A DNA stretch of 64,000 bases from Hemicordylus capensis (GCF_027244095.1 NC_069657.1:307285674-307349673); one strand, 5' to 3'. Counted from the first letter of the stretch, positions 34,081 through 47,202 are shown. Made by a program: numbers and translations. The notes: generated by a model not told the origin, from the sequence alone.

Positions 34081-35840
34081 GCAACTCTTTAAAAATTATT
34101 ATTATTTGATCTGGCTTTTAATTACTCGAGCTAGAAGGTAGGAGGGAAGTTTTATATTTGATATATTTTATTAGGTATTTAATTGACTGAATTCATTTTT
34201 TAACCTTGTGGTGCCCCCCAATCCCTCTGAATGGGATTGGCAAAAAATCTAACGAATAAAAGTAAATAAAGGTTTCCATCCAGGCACTGGAAACAATCCA
34301 AATCAGAGTAAAGCAAGTTTAAGCCCGTTAAGATCAATGGGCTTAAGTGCACTTAACTACATTTTGATCTGTTGCCAGCTTCTGCTGCTGAGTTTTGGTT
34401 AGGCTAACTCACATTCAACTCTTTGTATTGCTTGTTCTTGCTGTGCTCATTTACGTTTCTCTCCTTTATACTGTAGCAGGCTTACGGTTGGCAAAGAAGC
34501 ACGATGGCTGTCTTAGCAGTCTGGCAATGCCAAATGTAGACAGGCTTCTTGTAAGGGAGATGCAGTTGTGAATAAAAAATATATCATGGGAAAGCTTATC
34601 TGTTTTGAGGAGGGGAGGGGAAGTGTTACCTCCAGGCCTGCTTCCAGTCTGATGACATCATCTCATGGCAAAGCTGAGGTGATAACTAGGTTTCGCTATT
34701 TCACCATCTCACTGCATCAAGGAGGTTGCAGTCTGGACATTAGCCAGAGCTATTAAATTTTTCAAGACCTCCACCAGATACCCAACCTCAAATATATTGT
34801 CTTCTCAGAAATAGTCATATATATTGCTGCTCTTTCCTGCTTATAATCCTGTAAAAGCATAGGTTCGTTAACCCACACCTTCTAAAAGATACAAGTGTGT
34901 CCTCAAGCTTAGGTATATAGCTGAAAAACAATCTGTGACTTTGGATGTCTTTGCTTCTGTGAGAGCTAAATGAAGGACTCTCCATGTGCCTTCTAAATAT
35001 GAAAGAAATGTTAGAGGAATATGAAACTGTGAGCTTATAACAGGTATCTTGTAAAAGGAAAAGATTAAAAAAAATTCAAGTTTTAAAATGTGGTTTTCTT
35101 CGACTGCTTAAACTCATTGCAAACAGATTCTTTTTCATTGCTTTTATTGCTGAATAGAGAGAGCCTGGCACCTGGATAACATATTCTCCATAGACACTCT
35201 TTTAACATCAGAGGTTCAGCTTATAAGAAGTACATCTGCATTTCTTACTCGAAAAGTGAATGTGAATACCACAAAACGGAAAGGCACAAAGAAGGGATTA
35301 GAAAAGCTCCTGACTGAATTGTCTGCTGCTTGTGGCAATATTTGATGGCATGCGTTTTGTGCAATTCTCAAAACATTACCAGATAATGGCTGCCATTCAG
35401 GGCTTCAACCCGCAAAATGCATGTGCTTCCGTTAGTTCCATAATATTCAGAGGAAATGTTCTGCAATATCTGTGTCGCACATTGCATGCAAAAACTCAAC
35501 AGCACTTTGAGTGTTCATCTGAGCCCCTGCATCCACTTTGGATCTTTTGGACAATTTTCTAGGTAATTTGAAAGTGTTACCTAGAAAGTGAAGTGTTGAA
35601 AATAAACATTTCATGGTGTTTATTTCTCTATGGGGGGGCACCTATATAGGAAAGCTGTAATGCATTGTTTAAAAAAAAATCAGTTGTTTTACAATATGAT
35701 CCACTCAGGGCGAATTTTGAACACCATGTGAAAAATGTTTCCTGCAACTATAATCTATTTTTGGTGGGTTTTTAAAATTGAACAGCACAACCACAGAGAT
35801 CACATTAACAATAATGTAAATGATAAATACAACATATTAC
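34081..35840. other. Unassigned stretch
   Basis: Mostly A/T-rich. A short AAGCCC...GGGCTTA palindrome lies at 34321-34345. No coding or repeat call could be supported. Confidence 0.35.
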
Positions 35841-37087
35841 TAGGGATGTGCAGGGAACAAATTATTACTAAGGATGTGCAGGGAACCGGTTTGGAGGCCC
35901 TTTATGGGCCTCCAAACCTGTTCAAATGGCAGGCGATTCTGCCGGTCTGAAGGTGGCGTGTATGTGCATCATTAAGGGCGGGGGGAGTGCACTTACCCCT
36001 CCCTCCTCTTTCCCCTGCTGGTGCTCCATTTTTTAAAAGTCCATTGGGGCAGCAGTGTACCTCCCTGCCACCCCATTGCCCCCTGGAAGTATCCACAGGC
36101 TCTGCAACCATAGGAGGTGGAAGAAGGACTGCATCCTTATAAGGAAGCTGCAGAGTAACTGCAGCAAAGGCTTCTTTTGCAGCCAGATGCACATGGAGAG
36201 AGAGAGTGGGGAGTGATTTTCATTTCTCTCCCCTCCGTCCAAAAGAAATATGTTCCCAAGGGATGTGCAGATCTCAGGGACATATTTCTGGAAGCCAAAA
36301 GGACTTTTGGAGGGAGGGGAGAAATAAGAAGCAAAAAGCACTCTCCATGTGCAGTTGGTTGCTGAAAAAGCCTTCTCTGCAGCTACTCTGAAGTGTCCTT
36401 TCAAGAGCACAGCCCTTATTCTACCCTCCTACAGCTGCGAAACATGTGGGCCACTGAAACTAATAGATCTTGCCTAGTGATGCTGCTGTTATCCAGAAAC
36501 AATCAGATTCTCGTGTTAGGTTCTTTTGTCTGTATTGTGAATATATCCATTTCTTCCAAATTCCTGAGAAGGGAGTTGTCCAGATTTAATCAGGAAGATA
36601 GCATAGGTAAAGAAAGCCCTCCTGTGCAGAAGGCTTCATTAGGCCTCATGGGCTGATGAAGAAAGATGATGTCATATCAAACAGCAGTGCTGGTATCTGC
36701 AGCAGCTGCAGCCGAGCTTATTGTGTATAGTTTGCATGTAATCTGCTATGAAGAGGGGACACTGCAGCTTCCTCAGTACTGGTTGGGCTAGCCAGGAGTT
36801 TCTAGAATGGAAAAACTCCTATCCTGTGGAGGAAGAGGCTATTCCCACGATCCACAGAAAGCAGGCTAAGGGAGCTTAGCGCAGGCGCATTGGCGACTTC
36901 CGGTCATATCTGGAAGACAAGGGCAACGGGGCACCAGGGAGGTACGCTGCCACTCTGATGGGCATTGAAAAACACGGACGCCGGCGGGGGGAAAGCGGCG
37001 GGAGGGGTAAGTTCACCCTCCCCCGCTCTTAAAGGGAGACCCCCACCGCCTTCGAGCCTCCCTACCGCGGTTCTGTGCACATCCCTA
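35841..37087. mobile_element. TAGGGATGTGC-type hAT element, complex
   Basis: The left end TAGGGATGTGCAGGGAAC (repeated at 35869 as TAAGGATGTGCAGGGAAC) and the right end GTTCTGTGCACATCCCTA are inverted repeats. The interior mixes GC-rich segments and apparent flank sequence. An 8-bp duplication is not clear, so it may be two end fragments rather than one element. Confidence 0.5.
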
Positions 37088-37245
37088 GAACTTAGTGGGC
37101 TAATGCTTCAGCTGTTGAGAAGGGGTGTTGGGATCTGCAACAGCTGCAGCCTAATTTACTGTACTGTGTAGAGTTTGCATGTGATCTGCTATGAAGGCAG
37201 AGGGGACACTGTGGCTTCCTTAGTACTGGTGGGCTAGCTGGGAGT
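36683..37245. repeat. Pair of about 130-bp direct repeats
   Basis: About 36683-36806 and 37110-37243 share ATCTGCAGCAGCTGCAGCC-type, GTTTGCATGTAATCTGCTAT-type and GGGCTAGCCAGGAGTTTCT-type blocks in the same direction, with roughly 85% similarity by eye. The right end of the TAGGGATGTGC element lies between them. Confidence 0.65.
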
Positions 37246-37741
37246 TTCTATTCTCCTTCCTGTTCCTGTGTGTGAGTGAGCAAGCTCTATACTGACCTCT
37301 AAGCATTTGTCTTACAAGAAAAGTTATCTCATATCTTTCTCTGGTTGTTCTGAAAACTACATGGACAGCTCACATTCTGCAACAAGCAGAATGTAGGCCT
37401 CATTAGCCTAGAACTAGCAAGGAAGCAGTAATCTGGAAATATGGATTTACTGGATTATTTCTGATATTACACAGATATACAGGAAAATAAGTAGGTAGGC
37501 AAACTAACCAATGAAGGAGTTTATCCATCTCCATTTCTGATATTTCCAAAAAATCCTCAGTCTTCAGGATGGGCACTTTTTCAAAGAGAGAGCATTTGAT
37601 CTTTCTGAGGGAGATCACTAAAAATGCCTGTCTCTGATTTCTTTCTGCACAAATACTCTTATAGGGCATGGTTTTCATTCCTAAAAACCACAGCAAGACA
37701 AAATGTGTGTGTGGGGGGGTGTCTTTTAATATGCTGAAATC

Positions 37742-37792
<51 letters not shown>
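37742..37792. repeat. (CTAT)n microsatellite
   Basis: About 12 perfect CTAT (GATA) units, followed closely by an L2-like tail at 37818-37885. Confidence 0.95.
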
Positions 37793-37914
37793 ATTGTATC
37801 GATATAAAAATCATATCTGTTGCTGTACACCACATAGAGCTTTTGGATGGATAGGGTGGTATAGAAATGTAATAAATGAATGAATAATATACAACCTATA
37901 TGACACTGTCTTAA

Positions 37915-38085
37915 ATGGGGTCAGATCATTCATCTATCTAGCTCAGTATTGTTGACACTGACGGGCAGTAGTTCTCCAGAGTTTCAGAAAGGGTTCTTTT
38001 CCTGCCCTACTAGGAGATAACAGAGATTGAACCTGGATCAGTCTGCCTGCAAAGTATGTGGTCTACCAATGAGCTATGGTCTCAT
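37915..38085 (-). mobile_element. tRNA-headed SINE sharing the 5S-SINE tail
   Basis: On the minus strand the head is tRNA-like (A-box-like TAGCTCATTGGTAGACCAC and B-box-like AGGTTCAATCTC). Its tail, AATACTGAGCTAGATAGATG, is the same as in the 5S-headed SINEs. It is too decayed in the acceptor stem and lacks a clover leaf, so it is not a tRNA gene. Confidence 0.7.
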
Positions 38086-38089
38086 CTCC

Positions 38090-41000
38090 CTGCCTGCTCT
38101 TGTAGAAATGCTCCTGGAACTTGAGTGTGAATTTTGTGAATTGACTGACCATCAGTGACTTACAATCACCTTGAAATTAAGGCAAGGATTTTGGCCAGTC
38201 TCATAGCAGAGGGGGCCTCTGCACTGCCATGGTGGCAAGCAGCCCCCTGGCAGTGCACAACTTCCCAGCAGCACATGAAACCCCCTCCCCCCCCAGTAGT
38301 CTGTGCCCCCAGCAACATGTGGTGCATGACCCCTCTCCCATTGGCAGCTTATGCCTTCTCTGCCCATCATTGGCAGCACTGCTTCCACTCCTGCCACTTG
38401 TGCTGCTGCCCGCTGCCACTTGCCAGCCAGCTTGGGGAGCACTTGGAAGCAAGGAGGCCCTGTTCCTCTCCCCATCGAGGATGGCAGAGTGGGTAGCAGG
38501 AGCAGATGGCAAGGGTGGGAGGCAGTGAGTGACAGCTGAGGAGCCATTGGCAGCCCCACCCACCCCTGGCAGCTTGAGTTCTTTGGATGCAGGCAAACAG
38601 TGATAGCTCCACACCTGATTTTGCCATTGTTAGGAGAAAGCGTGCATAGGGCTGATGAAGAGGGTTATGCCTAGTCAAGGAAGGTAAATTGGCCCTCTCC
38701 TTCTTTTCCAAGTTTTCTCTTCAGGCAAAATGTGCTCTTGGTATTGATATTGTACAAAACCTATATGCTGTGCATCCTCTGATTATAAAGCCTTTACAGG
38801 TTTTAGTTTTCACACAGCATACACCCTTCAGTTATGTGAGTTGGAGAACAAACTCACTTCATCTTTCTATACAAACTGTGACATAACTATTTGATACATT
38901 TACATTGCTTGACTGTTAAATTTTTGAGGAAAGTGTCATTTTTTATCCACCTCTAAAAGTGTGGGGTGGGAAAAGAACACAAGTCACTGGCTTTGCAAAA
39001 CACTGATTTTCTGAAGTCCAAGTCGTTTATTCAGAGTAGTGATGCTTGGGTAGGAAATGAAATGCACATCTGTCTAACTATTGTAATTTTCATCGGCAAG
39101 TGAGGGGCTAAGTACACTGATGCAGAATGTTGGAGTGGGGTTTGCTCTCAACCGTCCTGCCTAATAAGGTAAATGTCAGACGGTTGGTAAGTTTGACTAA
39201 ATCCAAGAATGATATTCTGTGAAGGTTATTTTGTTAGGCTGTGCACACTAACCACATCCTCAGTCTTTCATAAATCAATAATACACTGCAGATCCAAGAA
39301 GAATCACAGGGATGTTCTCATTGCCCCTGAAGGAAAATGTTATGTCACTTTAAAGGACTCTGTCTCTGCATCTGCCAAGTGTCTTCCAAGATTCCATTAA
39401 AACCACAACTGTGGAGACAACGATCAGCTACAATGATTAACATAGTGTTTCTTTTATATCTGTTGAGATCAACATGTTACCGAATTTCTGAGAGGGTTTG
39501 GTGACTCAGTTCACTCGTAGTGCTATAGTAGGTCTTATGAGTACAGCTAGCTGGCACACTGTCGCTTCTGGAAGCAAGCATCACAGAAGAATAATAACAG
39601 TGATACATCTCAAGACTGAATTCTGGTGTTGTACTCAGATGAGATTACTAGTGTGTCATTGCTCATTATACACATATACATCAACATCACTCACAGGTAC
39701 TGAAGTATGCAAGCTGCTTGCTATCACTTCTGGGACACATCTGTGTACACATTGCTATACATATTCACTGGGCAACACTGATTGACATAGTGGTAAACCA
39801 GGCAGTCAGGAGGAGCCTTCCTTTTTGCTATCCTCCTCACTTTGCTGGTTCCCATAGAAGATAAAACACTTCCAAAAATCTTTCATTGACTGCCACTATT
39901 CCTTAGTAATAATGAATACACTTCTTTCTGCTCTCTAGGCAGTTGTGGGTTACTCAGTTTCTTAAATACACCCTTCCCCCCAAAGATATTTGCCACAACA
40001 GATCATTTGAACATGGACAGATCACAGGGGGTTTCTCCAGAGGCACATTCATGTATAAAAATAGGTTTATTAGGAAAGCAGGAATCACTTGGCAATCAGT
40101 CATTGAAGATATTTTGAAATCTGGATTTAAAAAATTCTGACTTGCTTTGTCCTAGAAGTGAAGGATAAGGTAGGCAGATACATACCTGCATAATTCCAGG
40201 AATTCTAGGAATTAAAATCAAATTTCCAAAATAGGTCCAGGCAAAGGACAGACACTAACCTCAGCTGAAATCAGCAGTTACTCCCTAAAAGGAAACTTTT
40301 TGTAGTGGAGGTTGGTTAGGCTTCAGAAATCATGGAGTAAGATCCAGCCTCAGTGAGTCACAACCAAGTCCCACTCAATCTAATGGGACTTAACTGAATT
40401 AGGTTTCACTTATTTCCATGGTGCTTTGTCATGACTCAGTTTGGATTTCTGTTGCCAGATTTGGCTTTTTTAAAGCCAGATTTTGGGTAACGGCCCATTT
40501 GACTCACGAGTATACCCCTTAGGTTCTGGCCACCCTGGATCCTGCCCATGATTATCATAGGGCTGGTTCATGACAGCCATCTAGGGAATGTCATGGGTCA
40601 TGTGTCAGGATTAGAATCTCCCATGCTATCTGGGCACTCAAGCCTGCTAATCACAGAAGTGCCCACCATCATGCTTATAGTGCTAGCCTCTTCAGACAAA
40701 TGCAAATGCTGTAACTGTGAGCAGTATCGTTTGTGTGTGTGTGTGTGTGTGAGTGAGAGAGAGAGAGAGAGAGAGAGGGCTGGGGAGAGAGAGAGGCCAG
40801 AGCTGGGACTTCTGCAGGGCTTTGGGAGGCTTGTACTCATGTAAAGCCTCTGTCTGAATACAGCTGATCAGTGATAGAATAAAATATAGATGCGTCTCTA
40901 CTTTAATATTTTGCATGTTTTATATTGGTGGTTGAAATCTTTTTTTAAAAAAACCATACATACAGTACATTTATAAATAATGGTTTTTTTAGAAGTGTGA

Positions 41001-41190
41001 AATTGTTGGGTTTGAATATTTATGGATATCTCTGTTTAATGTGAGATGCTTTTAAAAACATGAGAAGCTGCATACAAATATTTTAAACAAATGTCTTTGA
41101 CTTGTGGGGTGGGTGAAGACTGTTCACTCATCCTAGGTGGTAGGCATTAAGCCACAACCTTAACCTCCACATATGTCTGTTTTGTGACAT
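38090..41190. other. Unassigned stretch with a GC-rich block
   Basis: 38190-38590 is GC-rich with GGCAGTGC/GCACTGCC repeats and may be the body of an unclassified element. The rest is A/T-rich without recognised repeats, apart from the (GT)n(GA)n tract at 40733. Confidence 0.35.
40733..40785. repeat. (GT)n(GA)n compound microsatellite
   Basis: About 10 GT units run into about 12 GA units. A similar GT then GA tract is at 44731-44780. Confidence 0.9.
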
Positions 41191-41290
41191 TTTGTGAACT
41201 GCCCTGAGACCTTGGGTTGGTATAAAAATGTGCTAAATAAATAAATAATGACCATCTGTGCCATGTGAACATACAAATTAACGTAAGCAC

Positions 41291-41745
41291 ATATTAAGAA
41301 CATAAGAACAGCCCTGCAGGATCAGGCCCAAGGACTATCTAGTCCAATATCCTGTTTCACACCGTGACCCACCAGATGCCTCTGAGAAACCTACAAGCAA
41401 GAGCTGAGGGCATGCCCTCTCTCCTGTTGTTGCTCCCCTGCAACTGGCATTTAGAGGCATCTTGCCTCCTGAGGCTGAAGATGGCCTATAGCCCTCAGAC
41501 TAGTAGCCATTGATAAACTTATCCTCCATGAATGTATAGAAGCCCTTAAAGTTATTCAGGCTGATGGCTCTCACTACATCTTGTGGCAGAGAATCCATAG
41601 GTTGCGTTGTGTGAAAAAGTACTTCCTTTCGTCAGTCCTAAATTTCTTGGCAATCAGTTTCATGGGATGACCCCTCGTTCTAGTATTATGCAGGAGGGAG
41701 CAAAATCTCTCTCTCTCCACTCTGTCCGCAATGTGAAAATTGCTT
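41291..41745 (-). mobile_element. CR1-clade LINE 3' end, inverted
   Basis: It starts GAACATAAGAACAGCCCTGC, the reverse complement of the CR1 3' terminus, and includes on the minus strand the KKFRTDERKYFFTQRN block. It is 5' truncated at about 455 bases and lies beside the longer plus-strand CR1 in the opposite direction. Confidence 0.85.
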
Positions 41746-41879
41746 TTCACATCTGTTTCTCCATTTTGTCTCACACTGACTTGGGAGTAAGTCCCATGGA
41801 ACAATGGGTGACTTGCTTCTGAGGAAACATGCATATAATTGCACTGCACATAGCAAATGTTCTTGCCCTGGTTAACCAT

Positions 41880-44045
41880 TTGTAAGGAGGAAAGGTACCA
41901 CTAAGTCCAGGAGGATGCCAGCATGGCTAATGGGTACCATCAAGGAAGCCATAAAAGGGAAGAAGACTTCCTTCTGAAACTGGAAGGCCTATCCAAATGA
42001 AGAGAACAGAAAGGAACACAAACTCTGGCAAAAGAAATGCAAGGTGACAATAAGGGAGGCAAAAAGAGAGTCTGAGGAAAATTTAGTCAAAAGTATCAAA
42101 GGGGAATAACAAAAACTTCTTTAAATACATCAGAAGCAGGAAACCTGCCAGGGAGGCGGATGGATAACTAGACAATGAGGGAGTGAAAGAGATTATTAAG
42201 GAGGATATGGACGTTGCAGAGAAGCTAAATGAGTTCTTTGCATCCGTCTTCAGGGCAGAGGATACTGAGCATATGCCTGTTCCTGAACCAGGCTTTTCGG
42301 GGATGGAGGCTAAAGAACTGAGTCAGATAGAAGTGACGAGAGATGATGTTCTAAACTGTCTGGAAAAAGCGAAAACTAACAAATCTCCAGGGCCGGATGG
42401 CATCCATCCAAGAGTCCTCAAAGAACTCAAATTTTAAATTGCCAACCTCCTTGCTAAAATATATAACTTATCCCTGCAATCGGGCTCTGTACCGGAGGAT
42501 TGGAAAGTAGCAAATGTAACACCAATTTTCAAAAAGGGATCCAGGGGCGATATGGGAAATTACAGGCCGGTTAGCTTAACGTCCGTTCTGGCAAATGGAT
42601 GGAAAGCATCCTCAAGGATAAAATTGTAAAGCACCTAGAAGAACAGGCCCTGCTGGGAGTGAGCCAGCATGGCTTGCGCAAAGGTAAATCTTGCCTCACC
42701 AACCTTTGGAGTTCTTTGAGAGTGTCAACAAGTGGGTGGATCAAGGTGATCCAGTTGACAGTCTACTTGGACTTCCAAAAAGCTTATGACAAAGTTCCTC
42801 ATCAAAGACTCCTGAGGAAACTTAGTGATTATGGGATAAGGGTACAAGTACATGTGTGGATTGCTAACTGGTTGAAAGACAGGAAACAGAGGCTAGGTAT
42901 AAATGGAGAGTTTTCACAATGGAAGTAAGTAAGAAGTGGGTTCCCCCAGGGATCTGTAGTGGGATCGGTGCTTTTTAATTTATTCATAAATGATCTAGAA
43001 GTAGGGGTAAGCAGGGAGGTGGCCAAATTTGCAGATGATACCAAACTCTTTCGGGTAGTGATATCCAAAACAGATTGTGAGGAGCTCCAAAAGGATCTCT
43101 CCAAACTGGGAGTGTGGGCGACAAAGTGGCAAATGCGGTTCAGTGTCGGCAAGTGTAAAGTGATGCACATTGGGACAAAAAACCCCAACTTCAAGTATAC
43201 GTTGATGGGATCTGAGCTGTTGGTGACTGACCAGGAGAGGGACCTTGGGGTCATGGTGGACAGCTCGTTGAAAGTGTTGACTCAATGTGCAGCAGCTATG
43301 AAAAAGGCCAATTCCATGCTAGGGATCATTAGGAAGGGGATTGAAAATAAAACTGCTAATATTATAATGCCCTTATACAAAATGATGGTGCTGCCACACC
43401 TGGAGTACTGCGTTAAATTCTGGTCACCACATCTAAAAAAGGACATTGTAGAACTGGAAAAGGTGCAGAAGAGGGCAACCATGATGATCAGGGGCCTAGA
43501 GCACCTTTCTTATGAGGCAAGGCTACAACACCTGGGGCTTTTTAGTTTAGAAAAAAGATGACTTGGGGGAGACATGATAGAGGTCTATAAAATCATGCAT
43601 GGTGTGGAGAAAGTGGATAGAGAGAAATTCTTCTCCCTCTCACATAACACTAGAACCAGGGGTCATCCCATGAAATTGATTGACAGCAAATCTAGGACCA
43701 ACAAAAGGAAGTACTTTTTCACACAACGCATAATCAACTTGTGGAATTCTCCGCCATAGGATGTGGTGACAGCCAACAACCTGGATGGCTTTAAGAGGGG
43801 TCTGGATAACTTCATGGAGAAGAGGTCTATCATCGGCTACTAGCCGGAGGGCTAAAGCCCACCTCCAGCATCAAAGGCAGGATGCCTCTGAGTACCAGTT
43901 GAAGGGAAGTAACATCAGGAGAGAGGGCATGCCTTCAACTCCTGCTTGTGGCTTCCAGCGGCATCCGATGGGCCACTGTGTGAAACAGGATGCTGCACTA
44001 GATAGGCCTTGGGCCTGATCCAGCAGGGCTGTTCTTATGTTCTAA
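41880..44045 (+). mobile_element. CR1-clade LINE with reverse transcriptase, 5' truncated
   Basis: Reverse-transcriptase motifs in order are KSPGPDGIHPRVLKEL, PEDWKVANVTPIFKKG, NYRPVSLTSV, ALLGVSQHGLRKGKSCLTNL, YLDFQKAYDKVPHQRLLRKL, GSVLFNLFINDL and KFADDTKLF (the FADD catalytic box). MVLPHLEYCVKFWSP and ATMMIRGLEHLSYEARLQHL follow, and the element ends in GCAGGGCTGTTCTTATGTTC. The endonuclease domain is absent. The frame is broken between 42437 and 42958, and by a TGA after LFSLEKR. The motifs fit CR1; an L2 or L3 label is possible. Confidence 0.9.
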
Positions 44046-44784
44046 TGAACCACTTTGTTCAGGAAATATACCTTTCTTTTGTGGAATTCAGGGTGTGAAT
44101 TGCTGTGCCTGTTTTCATCAGAGAATTCTACTTCAAGGCTTTGGCTTATTCTGTCCTCGGCAGATGAAATGAATTATGTATGCCATTATTTAAGCAGATG
44201 TTGAAATACTGCTCATTAGGGAAGACATCCAGCTATAGTGAATCACACTCTTAGACCTGTATTTATCCATGACATTTATCTTTAAGTGGTTTTATAGCAC
44301 ACACTCAATAAATGTTAGAGCAAAATGAATAGACATGGAAACAGAGTGGAAGGATCACAACAAACAGGGTAAAATGTATATCTGTGCAATGCTGCTTAAC
44401 TTTTCTGCATGCCTTCTCCATGGACCTTTAACCATACTAAAGATTTTATAGCGTGATAATTCTGCTGTTTTCTTCTATAGCTAAGTCCACTATTGTGGAA
44501 ACTTTTTTCTACTGAAGAGTCTTCCTGTGCAACAAGACTTGCAATCATTACACAGCCCCACAGAATCCATCGATGCAGTGACAAGTTCCAATTACTGAGT
44601 ATTTGGCCTATATGGTGAACAATGGGTCCACATTACGTCTGTTGGAATAACATGGATTTGCTACTTGTGACTTAAGTAAAACTTCTAACTATGCACTGAC
44701 ACATTAAACATCACATATAATTTGACCCTAAGGGTGTGTGTGTGTGTGTTTGTGTGTGTGAGTGAGAGGGAGAGAGAGAGATGT

Positions 44785-44790
44785 TTTATT
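44785..44790 (-). promoter_or_regulatory. Possible poly(A) signal AATAAA
   Basis: AATAAA on the minus strand, about 130 bases past the stop of the candidate exon at 44919-45312. It is useful only if that exon is real. Confidence 0.3.
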
Positions 44791-44918
44791 GAACATTCAG
44801 CAACACAAAATAACTCATTTTCTTCCTCCTTGGTATAGAACCGATTACCATAAGAGGGGCATGATTTAACATGTTATAGATAGTTAATCTTGCCCCTTAT
44901 TTTGAAATTTGCTGCAAA

Positions 44919-45312
44919 TTAATGTTTAGGATGGCTAAACATAGGATCACCAGCATTATATTCATACTCGGGTGGCAATGCAGAGATAACATGGCACAGA
45001 TGCTTAGGACCTAAGTGTTGGATAGCATTTCTTTTGTGGTACAGTCTACTCTTCCTGTTAGTAAAAGAATTCAGTATAACACACTGATGGAACAGATCAA
45101 TGATTCTTCTGGCCCCTTTGTAAACAGTCAGGATTCTATAGCCCAGAGGCAACAATGGAGCAGCACTGTCTACCTTGGCTTTTGGGTTTTGAAAGGTTTG
45201 TGGATTGGATGCAGCTTGGGGTTTAGACTGTTCTGCTGCAGAAATTTGGGGCAAAGCACCACCATTAATATGTTTTCCATAGTCAAGATTTGTGTTCAAA
45301 CCTCTTCTAACA
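44919..45312 (-). CDS. Candidate terminal coding exon of an unrecognised gene
   Basis: A frame of about 130 codons runs from a plausible acceptor (CATCCCACTTTTGTTAG) to a TAA at 44919. The product is not low in complexity and matches no repeat seen in the window; readable stretches are GYRILTVYKGARRIIDLFHQ and HVISALPPEYEYNAGDP. AATAAA follows about 130 bases past the stop at 44790-44785, as expected for a last exon. No ATG opens the frame at its 5' end. It could also be a retrocopy fragment or chance; I do not recognise the protein. Confidence 0.4.
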
Positions 45313-46082
45313 AAAGTGGGATGCAATCCATATGATCAGATAAATGAATCACAAAATTACCAATGAAGAGACAATTCCTATTATTAATTGCTAGTTGATT
45401 TACAGTTGTTCAACAAAATTTAAATTAGATGTGAGGAAGCTGAAATGCCTGTAAGTTGTCCTCCTTGTTCCTAAGCTGTTCTTTAAAAAGTTGGCTTTCC
45501 AATGCCATATTCATTCCGTCTTAATATTCCACAGATGGAAATAAGGACATGCTTGTAACTCCCCTATTATCACTGGCTATTATAAATGCCTGAGCTGCCC
45601 CTCCCATTGCACATCATGGGTTCTATCCTTTCTACTATATGCTGTACTTGGTTATTCTGTAGTAACCTATCCTCCCTTGATTTCAGAGCTAAACAGACTA
45701 TTGTTCTTGGAGTTAAACATGTGCACTAGAGAAATGACAAGTGTTCTATTGTTCATTATCAATGGGTCAAAGTAAACTTTAGCAGCAGCAGTGTGTGGAA
45801 CATCAGGCTTTGCATGGCATGGTCCCTTTGTGTTTGTGTGCAGGCATTCACCTCTGTGTGTGCTGGAGAGAAGATGCAGCCACCACTCACTCAGAGAGAT
45901 TCTTGAGACCTAGGGAGGGAACTGAACCCTGAAGACTGACAACAGTAACGACTTGCAAAAGGAAACTCTTGACAAGGCATCCCCAAATGCTAAAATAGGA
46001 ACAAAAAACAGTCAGTGATTTTCCAGTGATTAGAAAATAGGGATTGTCCTTGATAAATAGGAACAGTTGGGGATTATTGTTA

Positions 46083-46305
46083 TTGTTGGACAGTGCCAAC
46101 TGTCAACTGCCATGTGCCAACTACACCCCCACCCCACATGCAAGGCAGTGGGGTACTCATTTTAAATTTAGGAATATTGAAATGTTTAGACTCTTTGGTG
46201 TCTAATAACTTTTCCTCATAATGAATCCCTATGAGGGATACGCTCGAATCAGCTAGATTTAGGTACAAATTGATTTGTACCCAAATCAATTTGCACATCC
46301 CTACA
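46083..46305 (+). repeat. Truncated copy of the palindromic hAT family
   Basis: GGACAGTGCCAACTGTCAAC, CAAGGCAGTGGGGTACT and CCTCATAATGAATCCCTATG match the 23172-24510 element, followed by its TTTGCACATCCCTA end. A second left-end fragment of the family, TAAGGATGTGCAAATTGATT, lies at 46366-46420. Confidence 0.7.
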
Positions 46306-46770
46306 CTTTAGTTGTGGCATTTGAAATAGGGAACATCTATTCTATTCTATTCCCTAGAGTAAGGATGTGCAAATTGATTGGGGTACAAATCGATTTGTAC
46401 CCAAATCTAGCTCAAGAATAAAGGACAAACTGTTAAAATAGTAAAAATCTGGCAATGATTGTGTACATGTATAGTACAGAGTAACATACATTTCTCACAT
46501 TATTAATGGCCAACATCAAATTAGAAGGGTTTGGTGGGCGGTTATTATGTTTTGTTTTTGCTAAATGCTCGGTTTTGGACTTGCTTGTGTTGCTAACCAT
46601 ACACACATTTTTATTACTTCCTGTATTAAACATACACTGCAGCACCCCAGTGGTTAGCACAAGTTCATGTAGCTGATATTTTTAAAAAAGAGAAATAAGA
46701 TACAGACCTTCATTTAGTAATACATTTTCCTTATTTGGACTGTTGAACCCAGACATAAGCCTCAAATATA

Positions 46771-46975
46771 CTACCTCCCAGAGCCAATGTGGTGTAGTGG
46801 ACAGAGTTCTGGACTTTGACAGAGGACGTTCAGCTTCAGTTTACCATTCAAGTCGGCTTTCATGTGTATTATCAAGCTCACTAGATAGTTCTGAGCTCTT
46901 TAAAAGATTATATGAGGATAAAATGGGATCACCCCATAAATGCTGAACTCAGCTTAGAGGAAGACCAGCACACAA
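46771..46975 (+). mobile_element. MIR-like SINE, diverged
   Basis: The head AGAGCCAATGTGGTGTAGTG with GAGTTCTGGACTTTGAC is the tRNA-like start of the family. A decayed core and a TATGAGGATAAAATGG segment follow, with an A/T-rich end. Confidence 0.6.
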
Positions 46976-47202
46976 ACTGGATGAATAAATAATGTATGCT
47001 GCCTCTAACTTACATTTATTTAAAATTTAATTGTTGCAGGTGAAAGAATAAAAGTATTTTTAATTGGTCACGGAAAATGAACTTTGCTAATTAAAACATA
47101 TACCTTACATCAGGCCTGTAGAGCTTGAGATCTATTAAGTCAAATACAACATACCAGCCATCAATAGAAGCCCAGCAAGGGCTTTAGAATCCCTTTTGTT
47201 GA

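Noticed and set aside
37915-38085. Possible tRNA gene on the minus strand
   Set aside because: A- and B-box-like stretches are present but no clover leaf forms, and the sequence continues into a SINE body and tail.
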